Assembly (NCBI RefSeq): GCF_030067675.1
Contig: NZ_JASJEV010000004.1
Location: 186,001 to 250,000, forward strand
DNA: 64,000 nucleotides
Reading direction: 5' to 3'
Source of the DNA: Chelatococcus albus
GTDB lineage: Bacteria; Pseudomonadota; Alphaproteobacteria; Rhizobiales; Beijerinckiaceae
Below are positions 28,818 through 36,873 of the stretch, in pieces (position 1 is the first letter of the stretch; each line of letters starts with the position of its first letter). A program made the translations under genes and the position numbers. Below the pieces are notes generated by a model. That model made no database searches. It had not been told where the DNA came from and worked only from the letters and a program-made list of their open reading frames with translations.

Positions 28818-29669
28818 TCACCGCCGCTGCGCCGTGCGGCTCGGAAAATGTTCGATGCTGCGCAGATGGGTCTCCTCCCCGATCCCGCGCAAGAGGCGGA
28901 CCAGCCGGTCGCCCCAGCCTCGCGCCCCCGCCGCATCGGCGATCAGGTCCTGCCGCACCTCCACGAGCGCATGCGGCAGGCCGCGTACCGTCGCATGACG
29001 GTTGAGCGTATCGCCGACGAGGGCGCCGTCGTAGGGCTCGTTGTCGCCGACCACGATGTCCCCCTCTGCCCTGAGCGCGGCGATGAGGGGCGCGGCGAGG
29101 CGCGGGTCCGCGTCCCACAGCACGCCGGCGTGCCAGGGGCGAGGCGAGCCCCGCCACACGGGTGTGAAGCTGTGGATCGATACGACGGCCGGCACGACGC
29201 CCGCCGCCAGGGACGCGTCGATAGTCGCGCGGATGGCGGCATCATACGGGCGGTAGAAGCGCGCGATGCGGCGTGCCACCTCCGCCTCGTCGATTCGGGC
29301 GTTGCCCGGCACGATGGCCCCGTCTGACAGGCGCATGACGAGGGTCGGATCGTCGGCGCCGCGGTTCGGATCGATGAGGAGGCGCGAGAAGCGGGTGAGG
29401 ATGGCCGGCGCGCCGGTGAGCTCGGCCATCCGGCGCGTCACTGCCGCCGCGCCGATGTCATAGGCGATGTGGCGCTCGAGTTCGCGCGGCGGCAGGCCGA
29501 GGGAATCATATTCCGCCGGGATCTCGTTGGAGGCGTGATCGCACAGGAGGAGGAGCCCGGTGGCGGGATCGCCGCCAATCGCCTCGATCGGCCAGGGCGT
29601 GATCGACAGGGCTTCGTCCGTGGCATCCGGGACGACGGGCGCTGGAACCGAGGGGGGCAGGCGGCGCAT
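28818..29669 (-). CDS. N-formylglutamate amidohydrolase family protein
   Basis: 283 aa from ATG 29669. A longer frame to a GTG at 29774 exists, but its extra residues are low-complexity. The FGase fold is indicated by LLCDHASNEIP, RLLIDPNRGADDPTL, FYRPYDAAIR and SIHSFTPVW. The family hydrolyses N-formyl-glutamate or related formyl amino acids; the zinc-binding His and Glu lie in these motifs. Upstream of DUF1244, likely one transcript. A second family member lies at 35769-36659. Confidence 0.85.
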   Translation of the reverse strand: MRRLPPSVPAPVVPDATDEALSITPWPIEAIGGDPATGLLLLCDHASNEIPAEYDSLGLPPRELERHIAYDIGAAAVTRRMAELTGAPAILTRFSRLLIDPNRGADDPTLVMRLSDGAIVPGNARIDEAEVARRIARFYRPYDAAIRATIDASLAAGVVPAVVSIHSFTPVWRGSPRPWHAGVLWDADPRLAAPLIAALRAEGDIVVGDNEPYDGALVGDTLNRHATVRGLPHALVEVRQDLIADAAGARGWGDRLVRLLRGIGEETHLRSIEHFPSRTAQRR

Positions 29670-29782
29670 GGGAGAAGGAAGACTTGCCGATGGGGGCCAC
29701 GCCGGTGGTGACGGGCCGACGAACTTGCCATAGGACTGTCCGGTCCGCGAGCCCGAGCCTGCGCCTGCCCCCACCTTTCCCG

Positions 29783-30715
29783 ATGACCGTGACTTCCGAG
29801 CCCCAGCGAACCGCAGCGCGCCCGACCATCGGCGAGGCCGGGCGCACCAGCGCCTTCCTCGCCCTCGTCGCAGGCGCGCTTGCCATGGGGCTGTCGCCCG
29901 TCTTCGTGCGGCTCGCCGACGTGGGGCCCTTCACGAGCGCCTTCTGGCGCGTGGCGCTCGCATTGCCGGCGCTCTACCTCTGGATGAAGCTCGACGAGCG
30001 GGGGCGCCCCGGGGAACGCAACGCCCGCTTCACCCAGGCGACCGTGCTCGCCGGCCTCGCCTTCTCCGGCGACCTGTTCCTCTGGCATCTCGCCATCGTC
30101 AACACGACGATCGCCAATGCCACCTTCTTCGCCACCACTGCGCCACTGTGGGTCGTCCTCGTCACCTGGCTCGTCCTGCGTCGGCGCGTGGCGCGAGGCG
30201 TCGTGCTCGGCCTGTCGCTCTGCCTCGCGGGCGGGGCGGCGCTCGTCTGGGACAGCCTGAGCCTTGCGCCCGGCCGGCTGCCAGGCGACGCCTTCGGCCT
30301 CGGCACGGCGGTGTTCTTCGGCCTCTATTTCCTTGCCGTGGAAAGGGCGCGACGCGAGACCCGCGCCGCGCGCGTCACCTTCGAGACCACCGTGGTGACA
30401 AGCGCGGTGCTCTTCGCCGTGGCCCTCGTCATGGAAGGGCGGCTGCTGCCGGCAAGCCTCGAAGGGCTCCTGGCCCTCCTCGTCATCGCCTGGGTAAGCC
30501 ATGCCGGCGGGCAGGGGTTGCTCGCGATCGCCCTCGGGCGGTTGCCGGCCGTCTTCTCGTCGCTCGTCATCTTCCTCGAGGCGATCGCCGCGGCGTTCTT
30601 CGCCTGGGTGCTGCTCGGCGAGAGCCTCGGCCCCGCGCAGATCTCCGGCGGCGCGCTCATCCTTGCGGGCATCTGGCTCGCCCGGCCGCGAAGGGAAATA
30701 AAGGAGGAGGCGTGA
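29783..30715 (+). CDS. EamA-domain drug/metabolite transporter
   Basis: 310 aa with ten hydrophobic segments forming two EamA halves (for instance PLWVVLVTWLVLRR in the first and AIALGRLPAVFSSLVIFLEAIAAAFFAWVLLGE in the second). It is an inner-membrane permease; the substrate is not predictable. Start MTVTSEPQ at 29783. The stop overlaps the possible GTG start of the glycerate kinase, so the two are translationally coupled or nearly so. Confidence 0.88.
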   Translation: MTVTSEPQRTAARPTIGEAGRTSAFLALVAGALAMGLSPVFVRLADVGPFTSAFWRVALALPALYLWMKLDERGRPGERNARFTQATVLAGLAFSGDLFLWHLAIVNTTIANATFFATTAPLWVVLVTWLVLRRRVARGVVLGLSLCLAGGAALVWDSLSLAPGRLPGDAFGLGTAVFFGLYFLAVERARRETRAARVTFETTVVTSAVLFAVALVMEGRLLPASLEGLLALLVIAWVSHAGGQGLLAIALGRLPAVFSSLVIFLEAIAAAFFAWVLLGESLGPAQISGGALILAGIWLARPRREIKEEA

Positions 30716-30720
30716 GCCCC

Positions 30721-32016
30721 ATGCCCGAGCCCGACCGCCGCGCCATCCTGCGCGCGATCTACGACGCGGCTGTTGCCGCCGCCCATCCGAAGACATGGCT
30801 CGCCGACCATCTGCCCCCACCGCCGCGCGGCCGTGTCGTCCTGCTCGCCGCGGGCAAGGCCGCGGGCAGCATGACGGCCGTGGCGGAAGCGTTCTACCGC
30901 GAGCGCCACGGCCTCGGGCCGGACCGGCTCACCGGCCTCGCCGTCACCCGCCACGGCTACGGCGCGCCGACGGCCCTCGTGCCGGTGGTCGAGGCGGGAC
31001 ATCCGGTGCCGGACGCCGAGGGCGTCGCCGCGACGGAACGCGTCCTCGCGCTGGCCGAGGCGGCGGGCGAGGACGACCTCGTGCTCGTGCTCATCTCGGG
31101 CGGCGGTTCGGCGAACTGGATCGCTCCCGCCGGCGCCCTCACCCTCGCCGAGAAACAGGCCGTGACCAAGGCGCTCCTGCGCTCGGGCGCCTCGATCGGC
31201 GAGATCAACACCGTGCGCAAGCATCTCTCGCGCATCAAGGGCGGGCGCCTCGCCCGCCTCGCCGCGCCGGCGCGCATCCTGACGCTCGCCGTCTCCGACG
31301 TGCCCCGCGACGACCCGTCCACAATCGCCTCGGGGCCGACGGTGCCCGACCCGACGACACTCGCCGAGGCGCGGGCGGTCGCGGCGCGGCGAGGCATCGC
31401 ACTGCCGCCCGCGGCAGCGGCGCTCCTCGACGATCCCGCCAACGAGACGCCGAAGCCGGGTGACGCGGTTTTCGCCCGCAGCGAATTCCGCATCGTGACA
31501 AAACCGGCCGACGCCATCGCGGCCGCCGCCGAGGCGGCCCGGGCCGCCGGCTACGAGCCGCAGGTGCTCGGCGCCGACCTCGAGGGCGAGGCGCGCGAGG
31601 TGGCGGCCGAGCACGCCCGCCTCGCCCGCGCGGCGAAGGCGGCGGGACGGCGCGTCGCCATCCTCTCGGGCGGCGAGCTGACGGTCACCATCGCCGGGCA
31701 GGGGCGCGGCGGCCCGAACCAGGAATATGCGCTGGCGCTTGCCCTTGCGCTCGCCGGCGAGACAGGCATCGCGGCACTCGCCGGGGATACGGACGGCACC
31801 GACGGCGGAGGCGGCAAGGCGAGCGACCCGGCGGGCGCAGTCATCGACGAAACGACACTGGCGAGAGCGGGCATGCTCGGCCTCGATGCGGCCGCCTCCC
31901 TCGCCGACAACGACTCGACCGGCTTCTTCGAACCCCTGGGCGACCTGCTCGTGCCCGGTCCGACACTGACCAATGTCAACGATTGCCGTGTCATTCTGGT
32001 CGACGGCGCGCGTTGA
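30721..32016 (+). CDS. Glycerate 2-kinase (GckA/TtuD, MOFRL family)
   Basis: 431 aa. An N-terminal DUF4147 domain (VVLLAAGKAAGSMTAVAEAF, LVLISGGGSANW, VRKHLSRIKGGRLA) is followed by the C-terminal MOFRL domain (GRGGPNQEYALALAL, GDTDGTDGGG, DSTGFFEPLGDLLVPGPTLTNVND). It phosphorylates D-glycerate at C2, feeding glycolysis; pyruvate kinase lies two genes downstream. The ATG at 30721 has AGGAGG 10 bp upstream; a GTG at 30712 overlapping the previous stop is an alternative. Confidence 0.9.
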   Translation: MPEPDRRAILRAIYDAAVAAAHPKTWLADHLPPPPRGRVVLLAAGKAAGSMTAVAEAFYRERHGLGPDRLTGLAVTRHGYGAPTALVPVVEAGHPVPDAEGVAATERVLALAEAAGEDDLVLVLISGGGSANWIAPAGALTLAEKQAVTKALLRSGASIGEINTVRKHLSRIKGGRLARLAAPARILTLAVSDVPRDDPSTIASGPTVPDPTTLAEARAVAARRGIALPPAAAALLDDPANETPKPGDAVFARSEFRIVTKPADAIAAAAEAARAAGYEPQVLGADLEGEAREVAAEHARLARAAKAAGRRVAILSGGELTVTIAGQGRGGPNQEYALALALALAGETGIAALAGDTDGTDGGGGKASDPAGAVIDETTLARAGMLGLDAAASLADNDSTGFFEPLGDLLVPGPTLTNVNDCRVILVDGAR

Positions 32017-32068
32017 CAGCGTGGGGCAACGCGGCGACAAGGGCACGGTTGGGGGCCTACTTTTGGCT

Positions 32069-32530
32069 ATGATCATTCGACCGATGCCGATCCGCGCACG
32101 CGCCTTGGCGGCCATGCTGGGCGCCCTCGCCGCATTCGCCGCCCTCGCCTCTTCCGCTCGTGCCGACCTGCGGGTCTGCAACATGTCGGGCAGCCGCGTC
32201 GGGGTCGCCCTCGGCTACCGCGACGCCCAGGGCTGGATCACCGAAGGCTGGTGGAACATCTCGGCCCGCGGCGGCTGCGAGACGCTGCTCAAGGGTCCGC
32301 TCGCCGCCCGCTACTACTACATCCACGCCGTCGACTACGACCGTGGCGGCGAGTGGAGCGGAAAGTCATTTCTCTGCACGCGGGATAAGGAATTCGCCAT
32401 CCGCGGCATAGAAGACTGCCTGGCGCGCGGCTACGACCGGGTGGGCTTCTTCGAGGTCGATACCGGCGAGCAGAAAAGCTGGACCATTCATCTCACCGAC
32501 AACAATCGACCGACGGAGGTTCCTCGATGA
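32069..32530 (+). CDS. DUF1036 secreted protein
   Basis: 153 aa. A signal peptide (about 1-30, ending SSARADL) precedes a compact domain starting RVCNMSGSRVGVALGYRDAQGWITEGWW. Further conserved parts are GCETLLKGPLAARYYYIHA and four visible Cys. DUF1036 is an alphaproteobacterial periplasmic family without known function. Its stop codon overlaps the pyk start (ATGA), showing translational coupling, a pairing often seen in this order. Confidence 0.88.
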   Translation: MIIRPMPIRARALAAMLGALAAFAALASSARADLRVCNMSGSRVGVALGYRDAQGWITEGWWNISARGGCETLLKGPLAARYYYIHAVDYDRGGEWSGKSFLCTRDKEFAIRGIEDCLARGYDRVGFFEVDTGEQKSWTIHLTDNNRPTEVPR

Positions 32531-33957
32531 GGCGCATGCGGCGCGTGAAGATCCTGGCGACGCTCGGGCCGGCCTCCAACGAACCCGCGATGATCGCCCG
32601 CCTCTTCGAGGCCGGTGCGGACGTCTTCCGCATCAACATGAGCCACATGTCGAAGGACGAGCTCGCCGAGCGCGTCGCCGCCATCCGCTCGGTGGAGGAG
32701 AAGTACGGCCGGCCCATCGGCATCCTGGTCGATCTGCAGGGGCCGAAGCTGCGCGTCGGCACCTTCGACGGCGATGCCGCCATGCTCGCCGCCGGCGACC
32801 GCTTCGTGCTCGACGCGGACCCGAGGCCCGGCAATGCCAAGCGCGTGCACCTGCCGCATCCAGAGATCCTCGAATCACTCGAGGCCGGCCATACCGTCCT
32901 CGTCGACGACGGCAAGATCCGCCTCGTGGTGGAGAGCGTCGGCAAGGGCAAGGCGGTCACCCGCGTCGTCGTCGGCGGCAAGATCTCGAACCGCAAGGGC
33001 GTGAGCCTGCCCGACACGGTCATTCCCGTCTCGGCCATGACGGAGAAGGACCGCACCGACCTCGAGGCGGCCGTCAACATCGGGGTCGACTGGATTGCGC
33101 TCTCCTTCGTGCAGCGGCCGGAGGACATCGCCGAGGTGCGCAAGATCGCGCGCGGGCGGGCGCTCGTCATGGCCAAGATCGAGAAGCCCCAGGCGGTTGC
33201 CCGCCTCGACGAGATCATCGAGGCGGCGGACGCGCTGATGGTCGCCCGCGGCGACCTGGGCGTCGAGATGCCGCTCGAGAAGGTGCCGGGCATCCAGAAG
33301 CAGATCACGCGTGCGGCGCGGCGGCTGGGCAAGCCGGTGGTCGTCGCCACCCAGATGCTCGAATCGATGATCACCTCGCCCGTGCCGACGCGCGCCGAGG
33401 TGTCGGACGTGGGCACGGCCGTCTTCGAGGGTGCGGACGCGGTCATGCTCTCGGCCGAAAGCGCGGCCGGCCAGTATCCGGTCGAGGCGGTCACCACCAT
33501 GAACCGCATCGCCGAGGAGATCGAGGGCGACCCCAACTACCGGGCCATCATCAACGGCCAGCGTGCCGAGCCGGAAGCGACGGGCGCAGACGCCATCGCG
33601 GCCGCGGCGCGCACCATCGCCGAGACGCTCGACCTGAAGGCGATCGTGGCTTGGACCGCCTCGGGTGCCACGGGCCTGCGCATCGCGCGCGAGCGGCCGC
33701 AGACCGCGGTCCTGGCCCTCACACCGAACGTCTCCACGGCCCGGCGCCTCGCCCTCGTCTGGGGCGTGCACGCGATCGTCACGGAAGACGCCCGCGACGT
33801 CGACGACATGGCGACCCGCGCCTGCCAGCAGGCCTACCGTGACGACTTCGCCAAGCCCGGCCAACGCATCATCATCGTCGCGGGCGTGCCCTTCGGCACG
33901 CCCGGCGCCACCAACATGGTGCGTGTCGCCTTCGTCAACTCGGAAGGCGGCGCCTGA
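32527..33957 (+). CDS. pyk: Pyruvate kinase
   Basis: 476 aa. It transfers phosphate from phosphoenolpyruvate to ADP. Motifs: KILATLGPAS at the start, FRINMSHMSK, LVDLQGPKLRVG, the catalytic MAKIEKPQAV with Lys, MVARGDLGVEMP for metal and substrate, and ATQMLESMITSPVPTRAEVSDV. The C-terminal allosteric domain is present. Overlaps the DUF1036 stop by 4 bp. Confidence 0.96.
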   Translation: MRRMRRVKILATLGPASNEPAMIARLFEAGADVFRINMSHMSKDELAERVAAIRSVEEKYGRPIGILVDLQGPKLRVGTFDGDAAMLAAGDRFVLDADPRPGNAKRVHLPHPEILESLEAGHTVLVDDGKIRLVVESVGKGKAVTRVVVGGKISNRKGVSLPDTVIPVSAMTEKDRTDLEAAVNIGVDWIALSFVQRPEDIAEVRKIARGRALVMAKIEKPQAVARLDEIIEAADALMVARGDLGVEMPLEKVPGIQKQITRAARRLGKPVVVATQMLESMITSPVPTRAEVSDVGTAVFEGADAVMLSAESAAGQYPVEAVTTMNRIAEEIEGDPNYRAIINGQRAEPEATGADAIAAAARTIAETLDLKAIVAWTASGATGLRIARERPQTAVLALTPNVSTARRLALVWGVHAIVTEDARDVDDMATRACQQAYRDDFAKPGQRIIIVAGVPFGTPGATNMVRVAFVNSEGGA

Positions 33958-34019
33958 GGCGGGTCGCGCCGTGCCGGGCGGGGCGTCCCCGGCCGAATCG
34001 GCACCCTCGCCGTCCGACA

Positions 34020-34628
34020 TCAGATGTCGCGGCCGCCGACATCGCGCGTCAGCCGGTCGATGGCGCTGCGCACGTCCCCGAGATAGGGATGCAGCGCCAG
34101 CGCCCGGCGGTATGCCTCAAGGGCTCGCCTCTTGTCGTCGGCCCGTTCGAATAGAACGCCGAGACCGGCCCAGGCGGTGAAGTGGCGCGGCTCGTGCGCC
34201 AGGGTCTGGCGCACGTCGGCGATGGCCTGCTCCGTATCGCCCATCATGAAGAACAGCGTGGCGCGCTTGTGCCATGCCTCGGCCCAGTCCGGCTGCAGCG
34301 CGATGGTGCGATCGAGGAGCTCGACCGCGAGCGGCTGGTCGTTGCCCGCCAGGGCGGCGAGCGCGCGGCTCATCAGAAGGTCGGCGGTGTCACTGCCGGA
34401 CTGCAGCCAGCGCCGCTCGATGAGCTTCGCGATCCCGGCCGCCTCCTCGGCGTCTCGCGCCGCCGCCAGGCGCTCGAACAGCTTGTCGAGCGCGGCCCTC
34501 GCGCGCTCAGCCGTCGGCGGCTTCGCCTCGCTCGCCCGCGGCGGATCACCCTGCGTGGCGGCCTGCACCGCGGGCAGTGGTGCCCCGACCAGGAGCAGAA
34601 TGGCAGCAATGACCGGCGAAACTCTCAT
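34020..34628 (-). CDS. Secreted TPR-repeat protein
   Basis: 202 aa with an N-terminal signal peptide (about 1-23, ending AVQAA) and three to four tetratricopeptide repeats (PDWAEAWHKRATLFFMMGDTEQAIADVRQTLAHEPRHFTAW). It is probably a periplasmic scaffold; the role is unknown. Convergent with pyk, 62 bp apart. Conserved in this neighbourhood of pyk and rpmJ as I recall it from related genomes. Confidence 0.82.
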   Translation of the reverse strand: MRVSPVIAAILLLVGAPLPAVQAATQGDPPRASEAKPPTAERARAALDKLFERLAAARDAEEAAGIAKLIERRWLQSGSDTADLLMSRALAALAGNDQPLAVELLDRTIALQPDWAEAWHKRATLFFMMGDTEQAIADVRQTLAHEPRHFTAWAGLGVLFERADDKRRALEAYRRALALHPYLGDVRSAIDRLTRDVGGRDI

Positions 34629-34713
34629 TCATGGAAGTCTAGGGCCATCGTCCGCCGGGTGGAACCGGCCGCCGTGCACGAGCCTGTGAGCCGCCCCGGG
34701 CCGGCCGAACGCC

Positions 34714-34736
34714 AAAAGCCCGGCGAACCGCCGGGC
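34714..34736 (-). terminator. rpmJ terminator
   Basis: Stem GCCCGGCG/CGCCGGGC (34718-34725 with 34729-34736), followed on the minus strand by TTTT (34714-34717). Confidence 0.75.
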
Positions 34737-34798
34737 TTCGACCGCAAATGGAAGAAAAGTTGAGAGCGACCGCCGCCGCGCCCGGGCGCGACGAAGGA

Positions 34799-34924
34799 TC
34801 AGCCCTGACGCGCCTTGTAGCGCTTCTGGGTCTTGTTGATGATGTAGACGCGACCCTTGCGGCGCACCAGCTGGTTGTCGCGGTGACGGTCGCGGATCGA
34901 CTTGAGCGAGTTGCGGATCTTCAT
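34799..34924 (-). CDS. rpmJ: 50S ribosomal protein L36
   Basis: 41 aa ([20 protein letters not shown]...), ending [13 protein letters not shown]. This is the zinc-free L36 paralogue (YkgO type): the Cys residues of the zinc form are absent. The gene is too short for most ORF callers. It is followed by a good terminator and preceded on the same strand by tRNA-Val. Confidence 0.95.
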   Translation of the reverse strand: MKIRNSLKSIRDRHRDNQLVRRKGRVYIINKTQKRYKARQG

Positions 34925-34969
34925 GGTCCGGTCTCCGTGCGGCTGGTCGTGGAACCGGCCGTAATAGAA

Positions 34970-35044
<75 letters not shown>

Positions 35045-35220
35045 TCTGGCGAGCATCCGCAAGACAAGCCATCACTCGGAAGCGCGTCTGGCGGAACTCG
35101 GGCAACCCGGGCGAACCCGACCTGCCGCAAAGGGGTGGAGCACGGGCGAACCCGCATTCCGTGGGTCGCGGATATAGCGGCTCGCCGCCGGGCGCGCAAG
35201 CCGTGATCCACGGAAAATCG

Positions 35221-35580
35221 TCACGCCGCGAGCAGCTTTTCCACCTCGTTCACGAGCTCGCGCAGATGGAAGGGCTTGGAGAGGACCTTGGCGTCCTTCG
35301 GCGCCTGGGAATCGGGGTTGAGCGCGACGGCGGCGAAGCCGGTGATGAACATGACCTTGATGTCGGGGTCGAGCTCGGTCGCCCGGCGGGCGAGCTCGAT
35401 GCCGTCCATCTCCGGCATGACGATGTCCGTGAGCAGAAGCTCGAAGGGCTCCTCGCGCAGGCGATTGTAGGCCGAGAGGCCATTGTCGAAGGAGGCCACC
35501 TCATAGCCCGCGTTCTGCAGGGCTTTGACGAGGAAGCGGCGCATGTCGTTGTCGTCTTCGGCGAGAAGAATCTTGCTCAT
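35221..35580 (-). CDS. cpdR: Single-domain response regulator CpdR
   Basis: 119 aa receiver domain with no output domain. MSKILLAEDDNDMRRFLVKA, phospho-acceptor Asp52 (LLTDIVMPEMDG), and FITGFAAVALNP, the CpdR-like switch region. Unphosphorylated CpdR binds ClpXP and primes it to degrade CtrA (with RcdA) and other substrates. The start at 35580 excludes an unsupported 23-residue extension. Divergent from an N-formylglutamate amidohydrolase, the arrangement known in rhizobia. Confidence 0.93.
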   Translation of the reverse strand: MSKILLAEDDNDMRRFLVKALQNAGYEVASFDNGLSAYNRLREEPFELLLTDIVMPEMDGIELARRATELDPDIKVMFITGFAAVALNPDSQAPKDAKVLSKPFHLRELVNEVEKLLAA

Positions 35581-35768
35581 GGCATTCTGGAACGCGTGGT
35601 CGGCGGCACGGGCGATCGACGACCCATAAAGGAGAGTCGTCGTAAACAACCCATGAAGAATGGTCGCGCCACATGGCTTTCCGTCAAGTGGACAGGACCC
35701 GGCGAAGACGCCACTATCAATCGAAGGCTCGCGCTCTCCCTGCGTGCCCGACCAACGCTCCGGCCGGA

Positions 35769-36659
35769 ATGTCCTCGATCGTCGAACCCGAACTCGATCT
35801 GCCCTTCACGGTCGCGGAGCCCGACCGCCAGGCGGTGCCCTTCGTCTTCAACGCGCCGCATGCGGGCAGGGTCTATCCGCGCCGCTTCCTGGAAACCTCG
35901 CGGCTCGACCCGCTGACCCTGCGCCGGTCCGAGGATGCCCATGTCGACCGGCTCTTCGCCGGCGTCGTCGGGCTCGGCGCGCCGCTGATGACGGCGTCCT
36001 TCCCGCGCGCCTATCTCGACGTCAACCGCGAGCCCTACGAACTCGACCCGCGCATGTTCGAGGGGCGCCTGCCCGCCTTCGCCAATACCCGCTCGATGCG
36101 TGTGGCCGGGGGCCTTGGCACGATCCCGCGCCTCGTCGGCGACGGCCAGGAGATCTACACCGGCAAGCTGCCGGCGGAGGAGGCGCTGAAGCGGATCGAG
36201 TGGCTCTACAAGCCCTATCACCGGACGTTGCGCCAGCTCCTCTCCCGCACCTTACGCCAGTTCGGTACTGCCGTGCTGTTCGACTGCCACTCCATGCCCT
36301 CGTCGAGCCTCGTCCGGGACGAGCCGATGCGCGCCGACGTCGTGCTGGGAGACCGCTACGGCACGAGCTGCGCGGCCGCCGTGACCGACTGCGTCGAAGT
36401 CGAGCTGCGGCGGCGCGGCTATTTCGTCGTGCGCAACAAGCCCTACGCCGGCGGCTTCATCACCGAGCACTACGGAGAACCGGCCACGAATCGGCACGCC
36501 CTGCAGATCGAGATCAACCGCGCCCTCTACATGGACGAGCGGACGCTCGAACCGAGCAGCGACTTCGCGCGCCTTGCAGACGATCTGTCGGCTGTCGTCG
36601 CCGCGCTGGTGGCGGTGCTCCCGGCGGAGCTTACGCCCAACAGAATCGCAGCGGAATAG
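35769..36659 (+). CDS. N-formylglutamate amidohydrolase (second family member)
   Basis: 296 aa from MSSIVEPELDLPF. FGase motifs are present: FNAPHAGRVYP, RSEDAHVDRLF, FPRAYLDVNREPYELDP and FDCHSMPSS (metal site), with KPYAGGFITEHYG. It hydrolyses N-formyl-L-glutamate or a related substrate, the last step of one histidine degradation route, though no other hut genes are here. It differs clearly from the copy at 28818-29669. Divergent from cpdR with 188 bp between. Confidence 0.88.
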   Translation: MSSIVEPELDLPFTVAEPDRQAVPFVFNAPHAGRVYPRRFLETSRLDPLTLRRSEDAHVDRLFAGVVGLGAPLMTASFPRAYLDVNREPYELDPRMFEGRLPAFANTRSMRVAGGLGTIPRLVGDGQEIYTGKLPAEEALKRIEWLYKPYHRTLRQLLSRTLRQFGTAVLFDCHSMPSSSLVRDEPMRADVVLGDRYGTSCAAAVTDCVEVELRRRGYFVVRNKPYAGGFITEHYGEPATNRHALQIEINRALYMDERTLEPSSDFARLADDLSAVVAALVAVLPAELTPNRIAAE

Positions 36660-36733
36660 GCCACCCGCCCGCCGCACCGGCAGGGCGCAGCCGGCCGACG
36701 CCCGGCCAGGAAGCCCGTCGGAAACCGGCCAAG

Positions 36734-36763
36734 AAAAAAGGCCGCACACTTGCATGTGCGGCC
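36734..36763 (-). terminator. Rho-independent terminator
   Basis: Stem GGCCGCACA/TGTGCGGCC (36740-36748 with 36755-36763), followed on the minus strand by six T (36734-36739). It ends small RNA B and/or the MFS transporter transcript. Confidence 0.88.
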
Positions 36764-36828
36764 CAAGTCTAGGGAGGAAACGCCCAAGGAGGGCAGCGAT
36801 ACAGCGAACCCAATCGCCGTATCGCACT
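36734..36828 (-). ncRNA. Candidate trans-acting small RNA B, about 95 nt
   Basis: Minus strand. A 5' hairpin of 11 bp with a G-U pair (36797-36824, loop TTGGGT) is followed by a small hairpin GCCC-TCCTT-GGGC (36782-36794) with an anti-Shine-Dalgarno loop, a linker containing TTTCCTCCCTAGACTT, and a 9-bp terminator with six U. A promoter with 17-bp spacing lies just upstream (36834-36862). It could instead be only the 3' UTR of the MFS gene, whose stop is at 36874. The design and the CCTCCCT...GACTT...GCCGC order are shared with small RNA A at 736-828. Confidence 0.55.
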
Positions 36829-36833
36829 GCAGC

Positions 36834-36862
36834 AATATGCCCCCGCACCGCACAAAAAGCAA
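36834..36862 (-). promoter_or_regulatory. Putative sigma-70-type promoter for small RNA B
   Basis: On the minus strand: TTGCTT (36862-36857), 17-bp spacer, CATATT (36839-36834). Predicted start near 36828, at the foot of the first hairpin of the RNA. Confidence 0.45.
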
Positions 36863-36873
36863 GGCTCATTGAC

